Origin: Verrucomicrobiota bacterium
GTDB taxonomy: Bacteria > Verrucomicrobiota > Verrucomicrobiia > Chthoniobacterales > Terrimicrobiaceae
DNA: 64,000 nt
Direction: 5' to 3'
Assembly: GCA_018970255.1 (NCBI GenBank)
Contig: JAGWWS010000004.1
Span: forward strand, 1-64,000
Part shown: piece after piece, positions 26,454 through 34,662 of the stretch
Numbering within the stretch: position 1 is the first letter of the stretch
Layout: every line of letters starts with the position of its first letter
The notes under the pieces: generated by a model
The model's database searches: none
What the model saw: the letters and a program-made list of their open reading frames with translations, nothing else
Told to the model about the DNA's origin: nothing
Translations under genes and position numbers: made by a program

Positions 26454-28394
26454 ATGAAAAGGTTGCTTGTTACCTTGGTGACCTTGTTGCCAGGGGCCCT
26501 CTTGGCGCAAAATCCTGATTCGATTTCCCTTCCTCCGTCATCGGAAATCCGCAATTCCACCCCGCAGCAACTCTCGGACGTTGTCTCCCAAGCCGTTCTT
26601 GCAAATCCCGGCCAAAGCTCACGGCTTGTGCGTCAGGCCCTGAATCCCTTTCAATCCGAGCAAGGCGGGTTTTCCGAGGAGGACAAAAAACGGGTCGCGG
26701 CAATTGTTTCCTCGGCCGTGGCCGCCTCGCCGCTTTCTTCGAGGGATTCCATCATTGCAGCCGGTGCCGGGGCTCTGCCGACCTTGGGAGCCACCATTGC
26801 CCTCGCGGCCAAGTCGGTCACCTCACACGCCGCGGAGTCTGCTTCCAACTCCGGGATGTTGTTGGGCAACATCCGCGTTCTGGAGGTTTCTGGCAAAGGC
26901 GTCGAGATGATCGATGCCGGCGGCAAGGTTTCCCAGCTGAAGCAGGGCGAGTTTCTTCGTCAAGGCGTCAGGATTGTGACAGGCGCCGAGGGCAGCGCAG
27001 TGTTGATCTTTGAAAACGGGGCTTTCGTCCGCGTGGAACCGGGGTCTGAGTTTTGCATCGAGAAATTCACCCAGGATCCTTTCGACCCGGAGGGTTTGGA
27101 TTACCGCACGAGGGAGAGTGAACCCTCGCGCTCGCTCACGCGGAGCGGTCTTCTGAAGGGCAAAATTCTTTTCGACGTAGCGGAACTCAAAAAAAATTCC
27201 ACATACGAAATCGTCACTCCCGTGGGAGTCGCCGGAATCCGGGGCACGGGGGGCTTCGTCACCAGCACGCCGGGCGCCGGGAACCAACAGGCGGGATTCG
27301 GGCTCTACGAAGGCTCCGCCACCTACACCACGCCCAACGGGCAATCCCAAACAGTCAACCAGAACCAATCTCTTGGAGTCGGCGGGCCCGGTGAAAATTT
27401 TGCGGTGAATACAAACCCGCCCGGTGGTCAAGCCTCGGTGCAACAGGCCCAGCAGGGGATGAGCCAAGCCGGGTCTCTCGTGACCACGCAACCGTTTCTT
27501 GGCGCCCCGCCTCCGCAAAACGCTCCGCCCGATCCCATGTCCAGCCTGACTCCGGCCCAGCAGCAGGCGCTCCAACAAGCAGCCGTCGAGGGTCCGCAGG
27601 CCGTGGCCGAGGCTGCCCAGCAGCTTGCTGCCGCCGCACCTGCTGCCGCGGCGCAAATTGCAATGGCCGCAGCCGATCTTTCACCCGCCGCCGCTACTTC
27701 CATCGCCTCAGGGATTTCCTCGGTCTTGCCTGCTCAAGCGGCCGCGATAGCCGCCGCGGTTTCGGCAGTCGCTCCGGTTCAAGCCGCCGCAGTAGCCTCC
27801 GTTGTGTCGCTTGCCCTGCCAGGCCAAGCTACCTCAGTGGCTTCTGCTGTCGCCACAGTGGTTCCGGCGCAAGCCGCCACAGTGGCCTCGTTTGTCACTA
27901 CAGTGGTCCCTGCCCAAGCCAGTGCCATAGCCGTTTCGATTTCGACATCTGTTCCGTCCGATGCGGGTGCTGTTGCTGCTTCCGTGAGCGCCGTCGTTCC
28001 TACGCAAGCTTCAGCGATCGCCTCATCCGTGGCAACAGCTGTTCCCGCTCAGGCCGCATCGGTGGCCGCGGCAGTTGCCACAGTGGTTCCCGCACAAGCT
28101 GCCACGGTTGCTGCTGCAGTGGCGACCGCTGTGCCAGCGCAAGCTGCTTCCGTGGCCTCTGCAGTGGTGACCGCTGTGCCTGCTGAGGCGGCTTCCGTCT
28201 CTACTGCCGTTTCTGCAGCTGTTCCGTCCCAGGCAGCGGCCATCAATTCTGCAGTCGCTGTTGCGGTCGCCAATGCCAATCAAGCCGGCGATACCGCAAC
28301 TGTGACGACTCCAGCCGGCCCGCCCGTGAACCAGAACCCTGCCGCTCTCACTACTCCGACCCCCACTCCGACTCCAGTATCACCGTCTTTCTAA
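26454..28394 (+). CDS. FecR-domain envelope protein with twelve 15-residue Ala/Val/Pro repeats
   Basis: 646 residues. A signal peptide (1-18, MKRLLVTLVTLLPGALLA) is followed by a helical region, a FecR domain at about 138-290 (GNIRVLEVSGKGVEMIDAGG, VRIVTGAEGSAVLIFENGAFVRV, ATPVGVAGIRGT-like YEIVTPVGVAGIRGTGG), a Gln/Pro linker and a long Ala-rich tail. Residues 419-598 are twelve exact-length copies of a 15-residue unit with consensus SAVATVVPAQAATVA. The end is a short Thr-Pro repeat. It is therefore exported and probably sits in the periplasm or at the surface. FecR domains outside iron signalling often occur in envelope proteins of PVC bacteria. It precedes the EPS export genes and is separated from them by a terminator-like hairpin. 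Confidence 0.75.
   Translation: MKRLLVTLVTLLPGALLAQNPDSISLPPSSEIRNSTPQQLSDVVSQAVLANPGQSSRLVRQALNPFQSEQGGFSEEDKKRVAAIVSSAVAASPLSSRDSIIAAGAGALPTLGATIALAAKSVTSHAAESASNSGMLLGNIRVLEVSGKGVEMIDAGGKVSQLKQGEFLRQGVRIVTGAEGSAVLIFENGAFVRVEPGSEFCIEKFTQDPFDPEGLDYRTRESEPSRSLTRSGLLKGKILFDVAELKKNSTYEIVTPVGVAGIRGTGGFVTSTPGAGNQQAGFGLYEGSATYTTPNGQSQTVNQNQSLGVGGPGENFAVNTNPPGGQASVQQAQQGMSQAGSLVTTQPFLGAPPPQNAPPDPMSSLTPAQQQALQQAAVEGPQAVAEAAQQLAAAAPAAAAQIAMAAADLSPAAATSIASGISSVLPAQAAAIAAAVSAVAPVQAAAVASVVSLALPGQATSVASAVATVVPAQAATVASFVTTVVPAQASAIAVSISTSVPSDAGAVAASVSAVVPTQASAIASSVATAVPAQAASVAAAVATVVPAQAATVAAAVATAVPAQAASVASAVVTAVPAEAASVSTAVSAAVPSQAAAINSAVAVAVANANQAGDTATVTTPAGPPVNQNPAALTTPTPTPTPVSPSF
27708..28247 (+). repeat. 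Twelve tandem 45-bp coding repeats
   Basis: Twelve contiguous 45-base units, with no length variation, encode the 15-residue repeat [SA]-x-V-[AS]-x-x-V-P-x-Q-A-x-x-V-A in the tail of the FecR-type protein. The Pro at unit position 8 and Ala at position 11 are invariant apart from single exceptions elsewhere in the unit. Copies 4, 7, 9 and 10 are closest to each other at DNA level; the outer copies have diverged. This points to growth by unequal crossing over and then drift under protein-level constraint. Confidence 0.85.
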
Positions 28395-28448
28395 TTTTGC
28401 ATATTCGGACTTACCAAACCCGTGGAAGACGAAAGGCGATAACTCCTC

Positions 28449-28481
28449 AGAGTCGGAGACAGTGGTCTGATTCTTTTTTTT
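28449..28481 (+). terminator. Terminator-like hairpin between the FecR gene and the barrel fusion gene
   Basis: AGAGTC, a two-base GG bulge and AGAC form the 5' arm; loop AGTG; GTCT and GATTCT form the 3' arm (ten pairs, one G-T), directly followed by eight T. It lies 55 bases after the FecR gene and 28 bases before the next start codon, so it could also act as an attenuator. Confidence 0.6.
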
Positions 28482-28485
28482 GCAG

Positions 28486-28497
28486 GGCGAATTCGCC
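28486..28497. repeat. Perfect 12-bp palindrome upstream of the fusion gene
   Basis: GGCGAATTCGCC is a perfect inverted repeat lying between the terminator T-tract and the ATG at 28509. It could be an operator or an RNA hairpin near the translation start. No factor is known; a chance palindrome is possible. Confidence 0.3.
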
Positions 28498-28508
28498 TAT
28501 CTCGAGTT

Positions 28509-30923
28509 ATGTCGCGACTCTCTCCAATTTTTGAGAGTGAGGCGCTCGCCCCATTGCAGAAAGCTGGCTTTGAATTCCGCCAGAGTCACTACCGCTTGGG
28601 AATTGATGAGTTCTTGAATTATGTCCGCGAAAATGCACTTCTCGAGAATCTTTGCGGCGAGATTGCCGGTGATGGAAGGGCTCTTGACACCCATACCTTG
28701 CGCGATGCTCTTGGGTCGCTTTTGCTCGCCTTTTTCCAAGGTCAAGCTACTCTGCCCGAACTTGATTCGCAGCGTTTCGAAACCCGTTTTGCCAAGTTGC
28801 TCCGGCTTTCCTGTGTCGAGGGCTCTCATCGAATTGAGCGAATTCTGCAGCGTCTTCGAGATCAAGGAGGTGAAAGTAGTGCTAAAGACCACCTCCAATC
28901 CGCGCTTAGAAACTCTGCCCCGGCACCCTGGGTTTGCGATCTGCAAGTTTCGCGAGTGGAAGCCGAGAATCGAATCGAAGTCCACTCGGTCTGGGATGAC
29001 TCACGGAAAAAGTTTTTTGATATCCAATTTCAGCCCTCATCGGAGCAACGCGGCGCGCGCTCCATGTGCTGGGACTTTTTATCATTATTGCCCTCATGGA
29101 AAAAGCCGGTGTCAGTCCGAGGGTCTGAGAGATTTTGCTCGGAGGAAAATCTCACCGCCGCCGAAGCGCTGGGAGTCGATTTCGTTTTCCAACTCCCGCC
29201 GTCGGCTCATCTCCTGGACCAAAAAGAGCCCCGGTTATCATCAAGTCCAAAACCCGAAGCCCCGCGTTCCGGACTCGTCCAAATGCCCAGCTGGAGTCGG
29301 AAACGGAGAGTTCTTTTTCTCAAATCCGGAGCCGTCGTTGCCTCAAGCGGCCTCTCCATTTCCACTGCCGAAAAACTTTTTCAAAACATGGCGCCTCCGC
29401 CGAGTTGGCGAAAGGGCGGATTGGAAGGCGATTCTTTGGAATGTTCGCAGACGATCGCTCTGTTCGCCGCGATTTTCCAAAACTGGTGGAGTGATTTCGA
29501 AGCCGGACGCACTCCAGATAGCGCGACTTCCACTGACGGAGCCACGATTCCGCGCGGCTCCAGAAAAATTTCCCAGAAACTTGCCGCCGTGATCCTGGTT
29601 CTCCTCGCCACCGGCATCGCCTTCACCGCCAACCCTCAACCCGCCGAGCGTCCTCCTCCACAGGCTCAAAACGCCGCCGAGTCCGATGCCGACTTCCTGC
29701 TCGCGCCCATGCAGCCCGCCAAACCCGATGCGGGGTTCCAAACCATCGAGGCCACCACCGACTATCCCATCGCTCCGTTGCCCGATCCGAATGTGGACGA
29801 TGTCCCGCCGCTCGACGGCGAGCAGATCGGCCTGGTGCAGATTCCTCAAGAAGCCGATGACCGAATGTGGCGCATCCGGCCGGTCATCGCAACCGGCGTG
29901 ACCTATGATGACAATATTTTCATCACGAACACCGATCGCAAGGGCGACCTCATTTACAACATCAACCTCGGGTTCGTTTTGGAAGTCGGCGACTACCGGA
30001 ACATGCAAAGCAACTTCCTTCTCTTAGAGTATCTCGCCGAGGGATTCTTTTTCAATCGCTACGCCTCGCAGAATTCCTTCGACCAGCAAGCCAGCCTGCT
30101 TGCCCAATACCGCTTCAACCAACTCGCCGTCCAAATCGAAAGCCGCTACCAATACTTGAACGGCGCTGAGCGCGAGGTTGGAGCCTTCACCACGCGCTCA
30201 CTATTCTTCAACGCCCTCCGCTTTCTTTACCAATACAGCGAAAAAACCGACATAGACCTCGAGTTCAACCAATCCCTCAACGACTACCCGAGTAACCTCA
30301 GTTCTTCAGACTACCAGGCCAGCCTTGGTTTTGATTATGCACTGTTCCCGAAAACGAAAATTGGGCTGCAGGCAATCGCTGGTCTCCAACCCACGGAGGA
30401 AAGTCCGGACATGTGGTATCAGACCATCAACGCGCGCGTTGCTTATGGTGTCTCTGGCAAGGTGGTGCTCAGAGCCAGTGGCGGCATTCAGTTCAACCAA
30501 TATGCTGGAGGTGGTGAACCCTTACGAATCCTCCCGGTCTTTTCGCTCGGCGCCGAGTATCAACTTTTTCCCAAAACCAGCCTCACATTGGTTGGCTATC
30601 GAAACCTCCAATCCTCGCCCTCCATTGCAAGCCAGGACTACATAGCAACGGGTGGTGAATTCGCACTTTCACAAGTGATCACCGACAAACTCGCGTTTGC
30701 AATCTCCGCCGGCTATGAGAATGATACCTATGTTGCGAACACGACCGATACTAATGCGACTCGCGTGGACAACTTCTACTTCTTCACTCCCAGCTTGACC
30801 TATAGTTTCCTGAAATACCTGCGTGCAACGCTGTCTTACGAATATCGTGCAAATGCCTCCACGCTTTCGGTCGACTCTTGGTATGACAACCAGGTTAGCT
30901 TCGAGTTGGAGGGTGATTTCTAG
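28509..30923 (+). CDS. Dead-transposase-like domain fused to an outer-membrane beta-barrel protein
   Basis: 804 residues in two unlike parts. Residues 1-350 look like an IS1380/IS4-type DDE transposase: a helical N-terminal domain (TLRDALGSLLLAFFQGQATL, SHRIERIL), Asp144 in VCDLQV as the first acidic residue, and VRGSERFCSEENLTAAEALGVDFVFQLP, which matches the second catalytic segment but has Ser206 for Asp. A hydrophobic helix at 358-372 could be a signal or anchor, followed by a Pro-rich linker (380-450). Residues about 462-804 are a beta-barrel with alternating hydrophobic strands (RIRPVIATGVTYDDNIFITN to VSFELEGDF, ending in Phe), like outer-membrane proteins of EPS clusters. The frame is unbroken across both parts. 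Either the gene is a real fusion, or the barrel is translated from an internal start that is not obvious. It precedes the wza-like gene by six bases. Confidence 0.6.
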   Translation: MSRLSPIFESEALAPLQKAGFEFRQSHYRLGIDEFLNYVRENALLENLCGEIAGDGRALDTHTLRDALGSLLLAFFQGQATLPELDSQRFETRFAKLLRLSCVEGSHRIERILQRLRDQGGESSAKDHLQSALRNSAPAPWVCDLQVSRVEAENRIEVHSVWDDSRKKFFDIQFQPSSEQRGARSMCWDFLSLLPSWKKPVSVRGSERFCSEENLTAAEALGVDFVFQLPPSAHLLDQKEPRLSSSPKPEAPRSGLVQMPSWSRKRRVLFLKSGAVVASSGLSISTAEKLFQNMAPPPSWRKGGLEGDSLECSQTIALFAAIFQNWWSDFEAGRTPDSATSTDGATIPRGSRKISQKLAAVILVLLATGIAFTANPQPAERPPPQAQNAAESDADFLLAPMQPAKPDAGFQTIEATTDYPIAPLPDPNVDDVPPLDGEQIGLVQIPQEADDRMWRIRPVIATGVTYDDNIFITNTDRKGDLIYNINLGFVLEVGDYRNMQSNFLLLEYLAEGFFFNRYASQNSFDQQASLLAQYRFNQLAVQIESRYQYLNGAEREVGAFTTRSLFFNALRFLYQYSEKTDIDLEFNQSLNDYPSNLSSSDYQASLGFDYALFPKTKIGLQAIAGLQPTEESPDMWYQTINARVAYGVSGKVVLRASGGIQFNQYAGGGEPLRILPVFSLGAEYQLFPKTSLTLVGYRNLQSSPSIASQDYIATGGEFALSQVITDKLAFAISAGYENDTYVANTTDTNATRVDNFYFFTPSLTYSFLKYLRATLSYEYRANASTLSVDSWYDNQVSFELEGDF

Positions 30924-30929
30924 GCTGAT

Positions 30930-31547
30930 ATGAAACAGATGAGCAGTATTCCATCCGCTTTTGCTTTGCCGTTGTTCATGTTTGCTGTGATTTTCTGCCA
31001 TTTGCCTTCGGCCGACTGTCAGGATGCAGCTTCGCCAAGCGAAACATCCGATTATCGTCTTGCTTCCGACGACCTACTTGATTTCCGGGTTTTTCAAGAA
31101 CCCGAACTGGATTCCGTAGTTCGTGTGTCTGGTGATGGAATTGCTCAGTTTCCGCTCATCGGTTCTGTTTCGATAGGTGGTAAGACAATCTCTGAAGCAA
31201 TTTTGGCGATAGAAAACGCCTATCGCGACGGGTATCTTAAAAATCCACAAGCCAGCCTCACCATCCGAGCATACGCTAAAAAACTCTTCACGATTCTCGG
31301 GCAGGTCCAGCAACCGGGTTCCTACGACATGCAAGGCAATAACCGCATCACACTTCTTCAGGCCATCGGCATGGCCGGGGGTTACACCAAGATCGCCGAT
31401 CCGGCGAATGTGACTGTCAAAAGGCAAGACGAAGGTAGCGAAAAATTATTGAAGTTTAATGCCAAGCGGATGGCCCGTGGAGATGAGGACTCCTCATTTT
31501 TCATCAAAGCTGGCGATGTGATATCTGTTGGCGAATCCCTTTTCTAA
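30930..31547 (+). CDS. Wza-like polysaccharide export protein
   Basis: A 205-residue protein with a signal peptide (about 1-30) followed by the poly_export domain (YRLASDDLLDFRVFQEPELDSVVRVSGDGIAQFPLIG, about 42-80, and SLTIRAYA) and one SLBB domain (FTILGQVQQPGSYDM, about 112-160). It has no lipobox and lacks the second SLBB and C-terminal helix of Escherichia coli Wza, so it is a short form, as in many exosortase-type and PVC EPS clusters. Such proteins form the periplasmic part of the export channel. The adjacent barrel fusion and the tyrosine kinase three bases downstream fit one export complex. Confidence 0.85.
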   Translation: MKQMSSIPSAFALPLFMFAVIFCHLPSADCQDAASPSETSDYRLASDDLLDFRVFQEPELDSVVRVSGDGIAQFPLIGSVSIGGKTISEAILAIENAYRDGYLKNPQASLTIRAYAKKLFTILGQVQQPGSYDMQGNNRITLLQAIGMAGGYTKIADPANVTVKRQDEGSEKLLKFNAKRMARGDEDSSFFIKAGDVISVGESLF

Positions 31548-31550
31548 CCT

Positions 31551-33893
31551 ATGGCCGACTCCCTGCCACAGCGGACTCCTTCTGCCCAGTTGCCCACCCA
31601 TCAACCTCCGCAAAGCCACCATCGCTCCCAGATGCCAGCAGCACTTCAGGGCGCCATGGAGGATCTTGGCTCGCTGGTCGATTTGCGCCACCTGTTTCAC
31701 CTGGTTGTTTTGCGTTGGTGGGTGATCGCTCTGATCGTCAGCATCTGCACGCTTGCGGCCGCTGGGTGGGTGATGCGCCAACCAAAAATCTATCAATCGC
31801 GCGCCGTTCTTCAGGTTCAGCAACAAGAGCAACGCATTTCGAACATCGAAGGGGTCACCCAAGAGAATCCCTCATCCTTGGATTTCATAAACACTGTAGT
31901 CCAAGCCCTCACGAGTCGGAATTTGATGCTTCGAGTCATAGAGTCAGGAAATCTCCGACAAAATCCCGCATTCGTTGCTCCCGGATCAAATCCGACTGAA
32001 ATTCAGCTCGCGGACAGACTTCGTAGCAAAGTTCAAGTCAGCCTACGCCGGGGCACAAGGCTGATAGATATTACCGTGTCAGACCGAAATCCTGTGATGG
32101 CCCGTGATTTGGCTTCCGCTGTCGTCAGAGAGTTCATCAGAGAAAACTTCAGCCAACGGCTCGCCGTTTCCAAGGTGGCTACAGACTTTTTGAGAGAAGA
32201 GGCCGATAAGTTGAAAAAAAAACTCGAGTCCTCCGAACTGAAACTACAGCAATATAAGGAACAGAATCGAGCAGTCTCGCTGGAAGACCGGCAAAACATA
32301 ACGGTCGAGCGGCTTCGGGAGGTTAGCAGTGAGGCTACCGAGGCCAATAATCAGCGACTGAGGTTGGAAGCCGATATCGAGCAGGTTCACAAGCTTGGTG
32401 CGGGCAATACTGAAGAACTGCTTCGAATCCGAAGTGTCGCGGAGATTCCTCAAGTAGCCGCTGCCCGTGCAGAACTCGCTGATGCCACCGCTGAGTTTTC
32501 CGCCCTACAGGATCGATACGGCTACAAGCATCCCAAGCTCATTGCCTCCCAAAAACGGATCGAACTACTTGAAAAAACCCTCGCCGAAAGCACAGCCAAG
32601 GCGGGTGATATTCTTCAAAGGCAGTATGACGCCGCCGTGCTCACGGAGTCCAAGCTCACTGCCGCCCTCAAAGAGCAGGAGGATGCTGCATTGGAATTAA
32701 ACAAAATCGCCATCCCCTATAATGTCCTACAACGCGATGTGGAGAGCGACCGCAGTCTTTACGAAACGCTGCTCCAGCGCATGAAGGAAACATCTGTCAC
32801 TGGGCCCGTTGAGCAAGCCCCATACACACTCATTGAGGAACCCATGGTCCCGGGGCACCCATCCCAACCGAATGTTAGGCGCACGATCATGATGGTGTTT
32901 ATCTTTTCGCTTCTTGTCGCTTTCGCCGGAATCATCATTCTCGACGTGTTCGATTCCTCTCTTCGTTCAGTGGACGAGGCGGAAAAGTTTCTTCATCTGC
33001 CTGCACTCGTTGGAATACCAAACCACCGCGCCATCTCCGCGAGAAGAGGACAACGGCAAAAAAACTTTATCTCGCCGGATACCAACTACCCGATTGGCTA
33101 TGGATCTTCATCATATCGCTCGGCCAGCATTCCAGACGATGAGGGCGATTTTCCTCCAAAAATCCTGGCCAAATCTGATCGGCTAAACTATCCCATCGCT
33201 GCCATTGAAGACCCCGCTTCCTCATTGGCGGAGGCCTACCGGACTCTCCGTGTTTCCCTTTCCATGTTAGGGCCCGAGGAAGAGAGGCGGGTGCTTCTTT
33301 TTGTCAGTGCTGTTCCCGAGGAGGGAAAGACCTACACCTCGCTCAACACAGCTGTTGTGCTCGCCCAGCAAGGTCGGCGAACCCTGCTGATCGACGCCGA
33401 TCTCCGCCGACCGAGCCTCCACAAGGCCCTTCAATCCCGCAGCGAGGTCCCAATTGGGATGACGGATCTTTTCAGCGGCAATGCAAAGTTAAATGAGGTT
33501 ATTCAGCAAACCGACATCGAAAACTTGTTTCTTCTGCCTGCCGGCCGACGCGCGCCGAATCCAGCCGAACTTCTTTCAAGCGCAGATCTTGGGAAGTTGA
33601 TTGAGCAACTTCTGAAAAAATTTGATCGAATTGTAATTGATAGCGCGCCGGTGAATGCGGTTAGCGACACCCTTGTTCTCGCGCCGCACGCACACAAGAC
33701 GATCCTTGTGGTTCGCGCCGGGACAACGCACCGCAAAGCCGTTGAACGCGGCGTTTTGTTATTGCGAAAATCCGGAGCCCGTCTGGCTGGTTTCGTCTTG
33801 AACCGTCTGCCTACAGGTCGCGCGGCAAGTTACTACTACTATTATTACGGCGACAAATACGAGAAAGACTCCGCTTACGGCGCTGCAGGCTGA
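31551..33893 (+). CDS. Wzc-type tyrosine autokinase / chain-length determinant
   Basis: A 780-residue inner-membrane protein. A Wzz domain starts near residue 42, with the first helix WWVIALIVSICTLAAAGWV, a periplasmic coiled-coil (about 205-390) and the second helix IMMVFIFSLLVAFAGIIIL near 445. The cytoplasmic BY-kinase has Walker A SAVPEEGKT with Lys593, Walker A' LLIDADLRRPS and Walker B-like FDRIVIDSAPV. The C-terminus ends in a Tyr cluster, six consecutive Tyr (761-766) plus two more, the autophosphorylation sites that control polymer length. Walker A reads PEEGKT where PGEGKT/S is usual, which is still acceptable. It sits next to the wza-like gene as in classic Wzx/Wzy loci. Confidence 0.92.
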   Translation: MADSLPQRTPSAQLPTHQPPQSHHRSQMPAALQGAMEDLGSLVDLRHLFHLVVLRWWVIALIVSICTLAAAGWVMRQPKIYQSRAVLQVQQQEQRISNIEGVTQENPSSLDFINTVVQALTSRNLMLRVIESGNLRQNPAFVAPGSNPTEIQLADRLRSKVQVSLRRGTRLIDITVSDRNPVMARDLASAVVREFIRENFSQRLAVSKVATDFLREEADKLKKKLESSELKLQQYKEQNRAVSLEDRQNITVERLREVSSEATEANNQRLRLEADIEQVHKLGAGNTEELLRIRSVAEIPQVAAARAELADATAEFSALQDRYGYKHPKLIASQKRIELLEKTLAESTAKAGDILQRQYDAAVLTESKLTAALKEQEDAALELNKIAIPYNVLQRDVESDRSLYETLLQRMKETSVTGPVEQAPYTLIEEPMVPGHPSQPNVRRTIMMVFIFSLLVAFAGIIILDVFDSSLRSVDEAEKFLHLPALVGIPNHRAISARRGQRQKNFISPDTNYPIGYGSSSYRSASIPDDEGDFPPKILAKSDRLNYPIAAIEDPASSLAEAYRTLRVSLSMLGPEEERRVLLFVSAVPEEGKTYTSLNTAVVLAQQGRRTLLIDADLRRPSLHKALQSRSEVPIGMTDLFSGNAKLNEVIQQTDIENLFLLPAGRRAPNPAELLSSADLGKLIEQLLKKFDRIVIDSAPVNAVSDTLVLAPHAHKTILVVRAGTTHRKAVERGVLLLRKSGARLAGFVLNRLPTGRAASYYYYYYGDKYEKDSAYGAAG

Positions 33894-33978
33894 AGAGTTT
33901 CAAGTCATTCTTAAAAATGTTAAAAACAGGTGTAGGAATCCCGCCCCGCCACCAAAGGCGGCAGCTTGGTAAAATACT

Positions 33979-34623
33979 ATGACACATGATGATTTGAAAT
34001 GGGTTAAGCGGCTGCTGGATGAAAGAAAACTTCAGGAGCCGATTCTTGAGCTTGGAGTCGGGTATAGTGGCGAAACGTGTCGCGAACTTTTTGAAGAAAA
34101 AGGGTTGCGCTACTACGGCACAGATCTTGAAAAAACCCCTTCTGTCGATGTGGCTGCCAATTTTGAGAAATCTGAAGACATGGAGGCTTTCTCAGCGCTT
34201 GCTCCTTTTGGAACAGTGCTTGTCCTTAATGTTTTGGAGCATACATTCGAGCCTATTCGTGTCTTGGATAACGCCGTTTCTCTTCTAAGGCCCGGTGGCT
34301 GTTGCGCGGTTTTGACTCCCTCGGTTTGGCCCCTCCATAACTATCCAATGGATACTTGGCGGATTCTTCCAAACCTCTACGAGGAATATGCCCGGAGGCG
34401 TGGCATGGAGCTAGATCGTAATCACTTTGACTTCATAGGCAAAGGTCCTGTGGAAACCTTCCGTGGATCGAGTGGAAACCACAACTATCCGCCTCCATGT
34501 GGCAAACCGGTTCGTTTGCTCTGGTCGCGGATTATCCACAAAGTTCTGAATACATGCGGCAAAGGAATGTTTTTTCCAAGTCATATTGCGGTGGGAGCTC
34601 TTTTGAAAAAACCCATTGCCTGA
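33979..34623 (+). CDS. Class I SAM-dependent methyltransferase
   Basis: A 214-residue protein with the Rossmann methyltransferase pattern: LELGVGYSGETCR for SAM binding (about 23-35), the acidic YYGTDLE, and VLVLNVLEHTFEP (about 82-94) as in methyltransferase-11-type enzymes. It probably methylates a sugar or other component of the repeat unit in the cytoplasm; the substrate is not known. It follows the kinase gene by 85 bases without an obvious terminator and opens the AT-richer part of the locus. Confidence 0.75.
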   Translation: MTHDDLKWVKRLLDERKLQEPILELGVGYSGETCRELFEEKGLRYYGTDLEKTPSVDVAANFEKSEDMEAFSALAPFGTVLVLNVLEHTFEPIRVLDNAVSLLRPGGCCAVLTPSVWPLHNYPMDTWRILPNLYEEYARRRGMELDRNHFDFIGKGPVETFRGSSGNHNYPPPCGKPVRLLWSRIIHKVLNTCGKGMFFPSHIAVGALLKKPIA

Positions 34624-34662
34624 GAACTCCTCCGGCTACCCATCTCCCACCGGTGCGGGCCT

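Noticed and set aside
27708-28247. CRISPR-like array, considered because of the regular 45-base period
   Set aside because: The units are contiguous, without spacers, and are in frame with a protein repeat.
28621-29592. Second plus-strand frame of 323 codons inside the transposase-like part of the fusion gene
   Set aside because: The motifs of the transposase-like domain lie in the main frame; the second frame has no recognisable feature and ends within the linker region.
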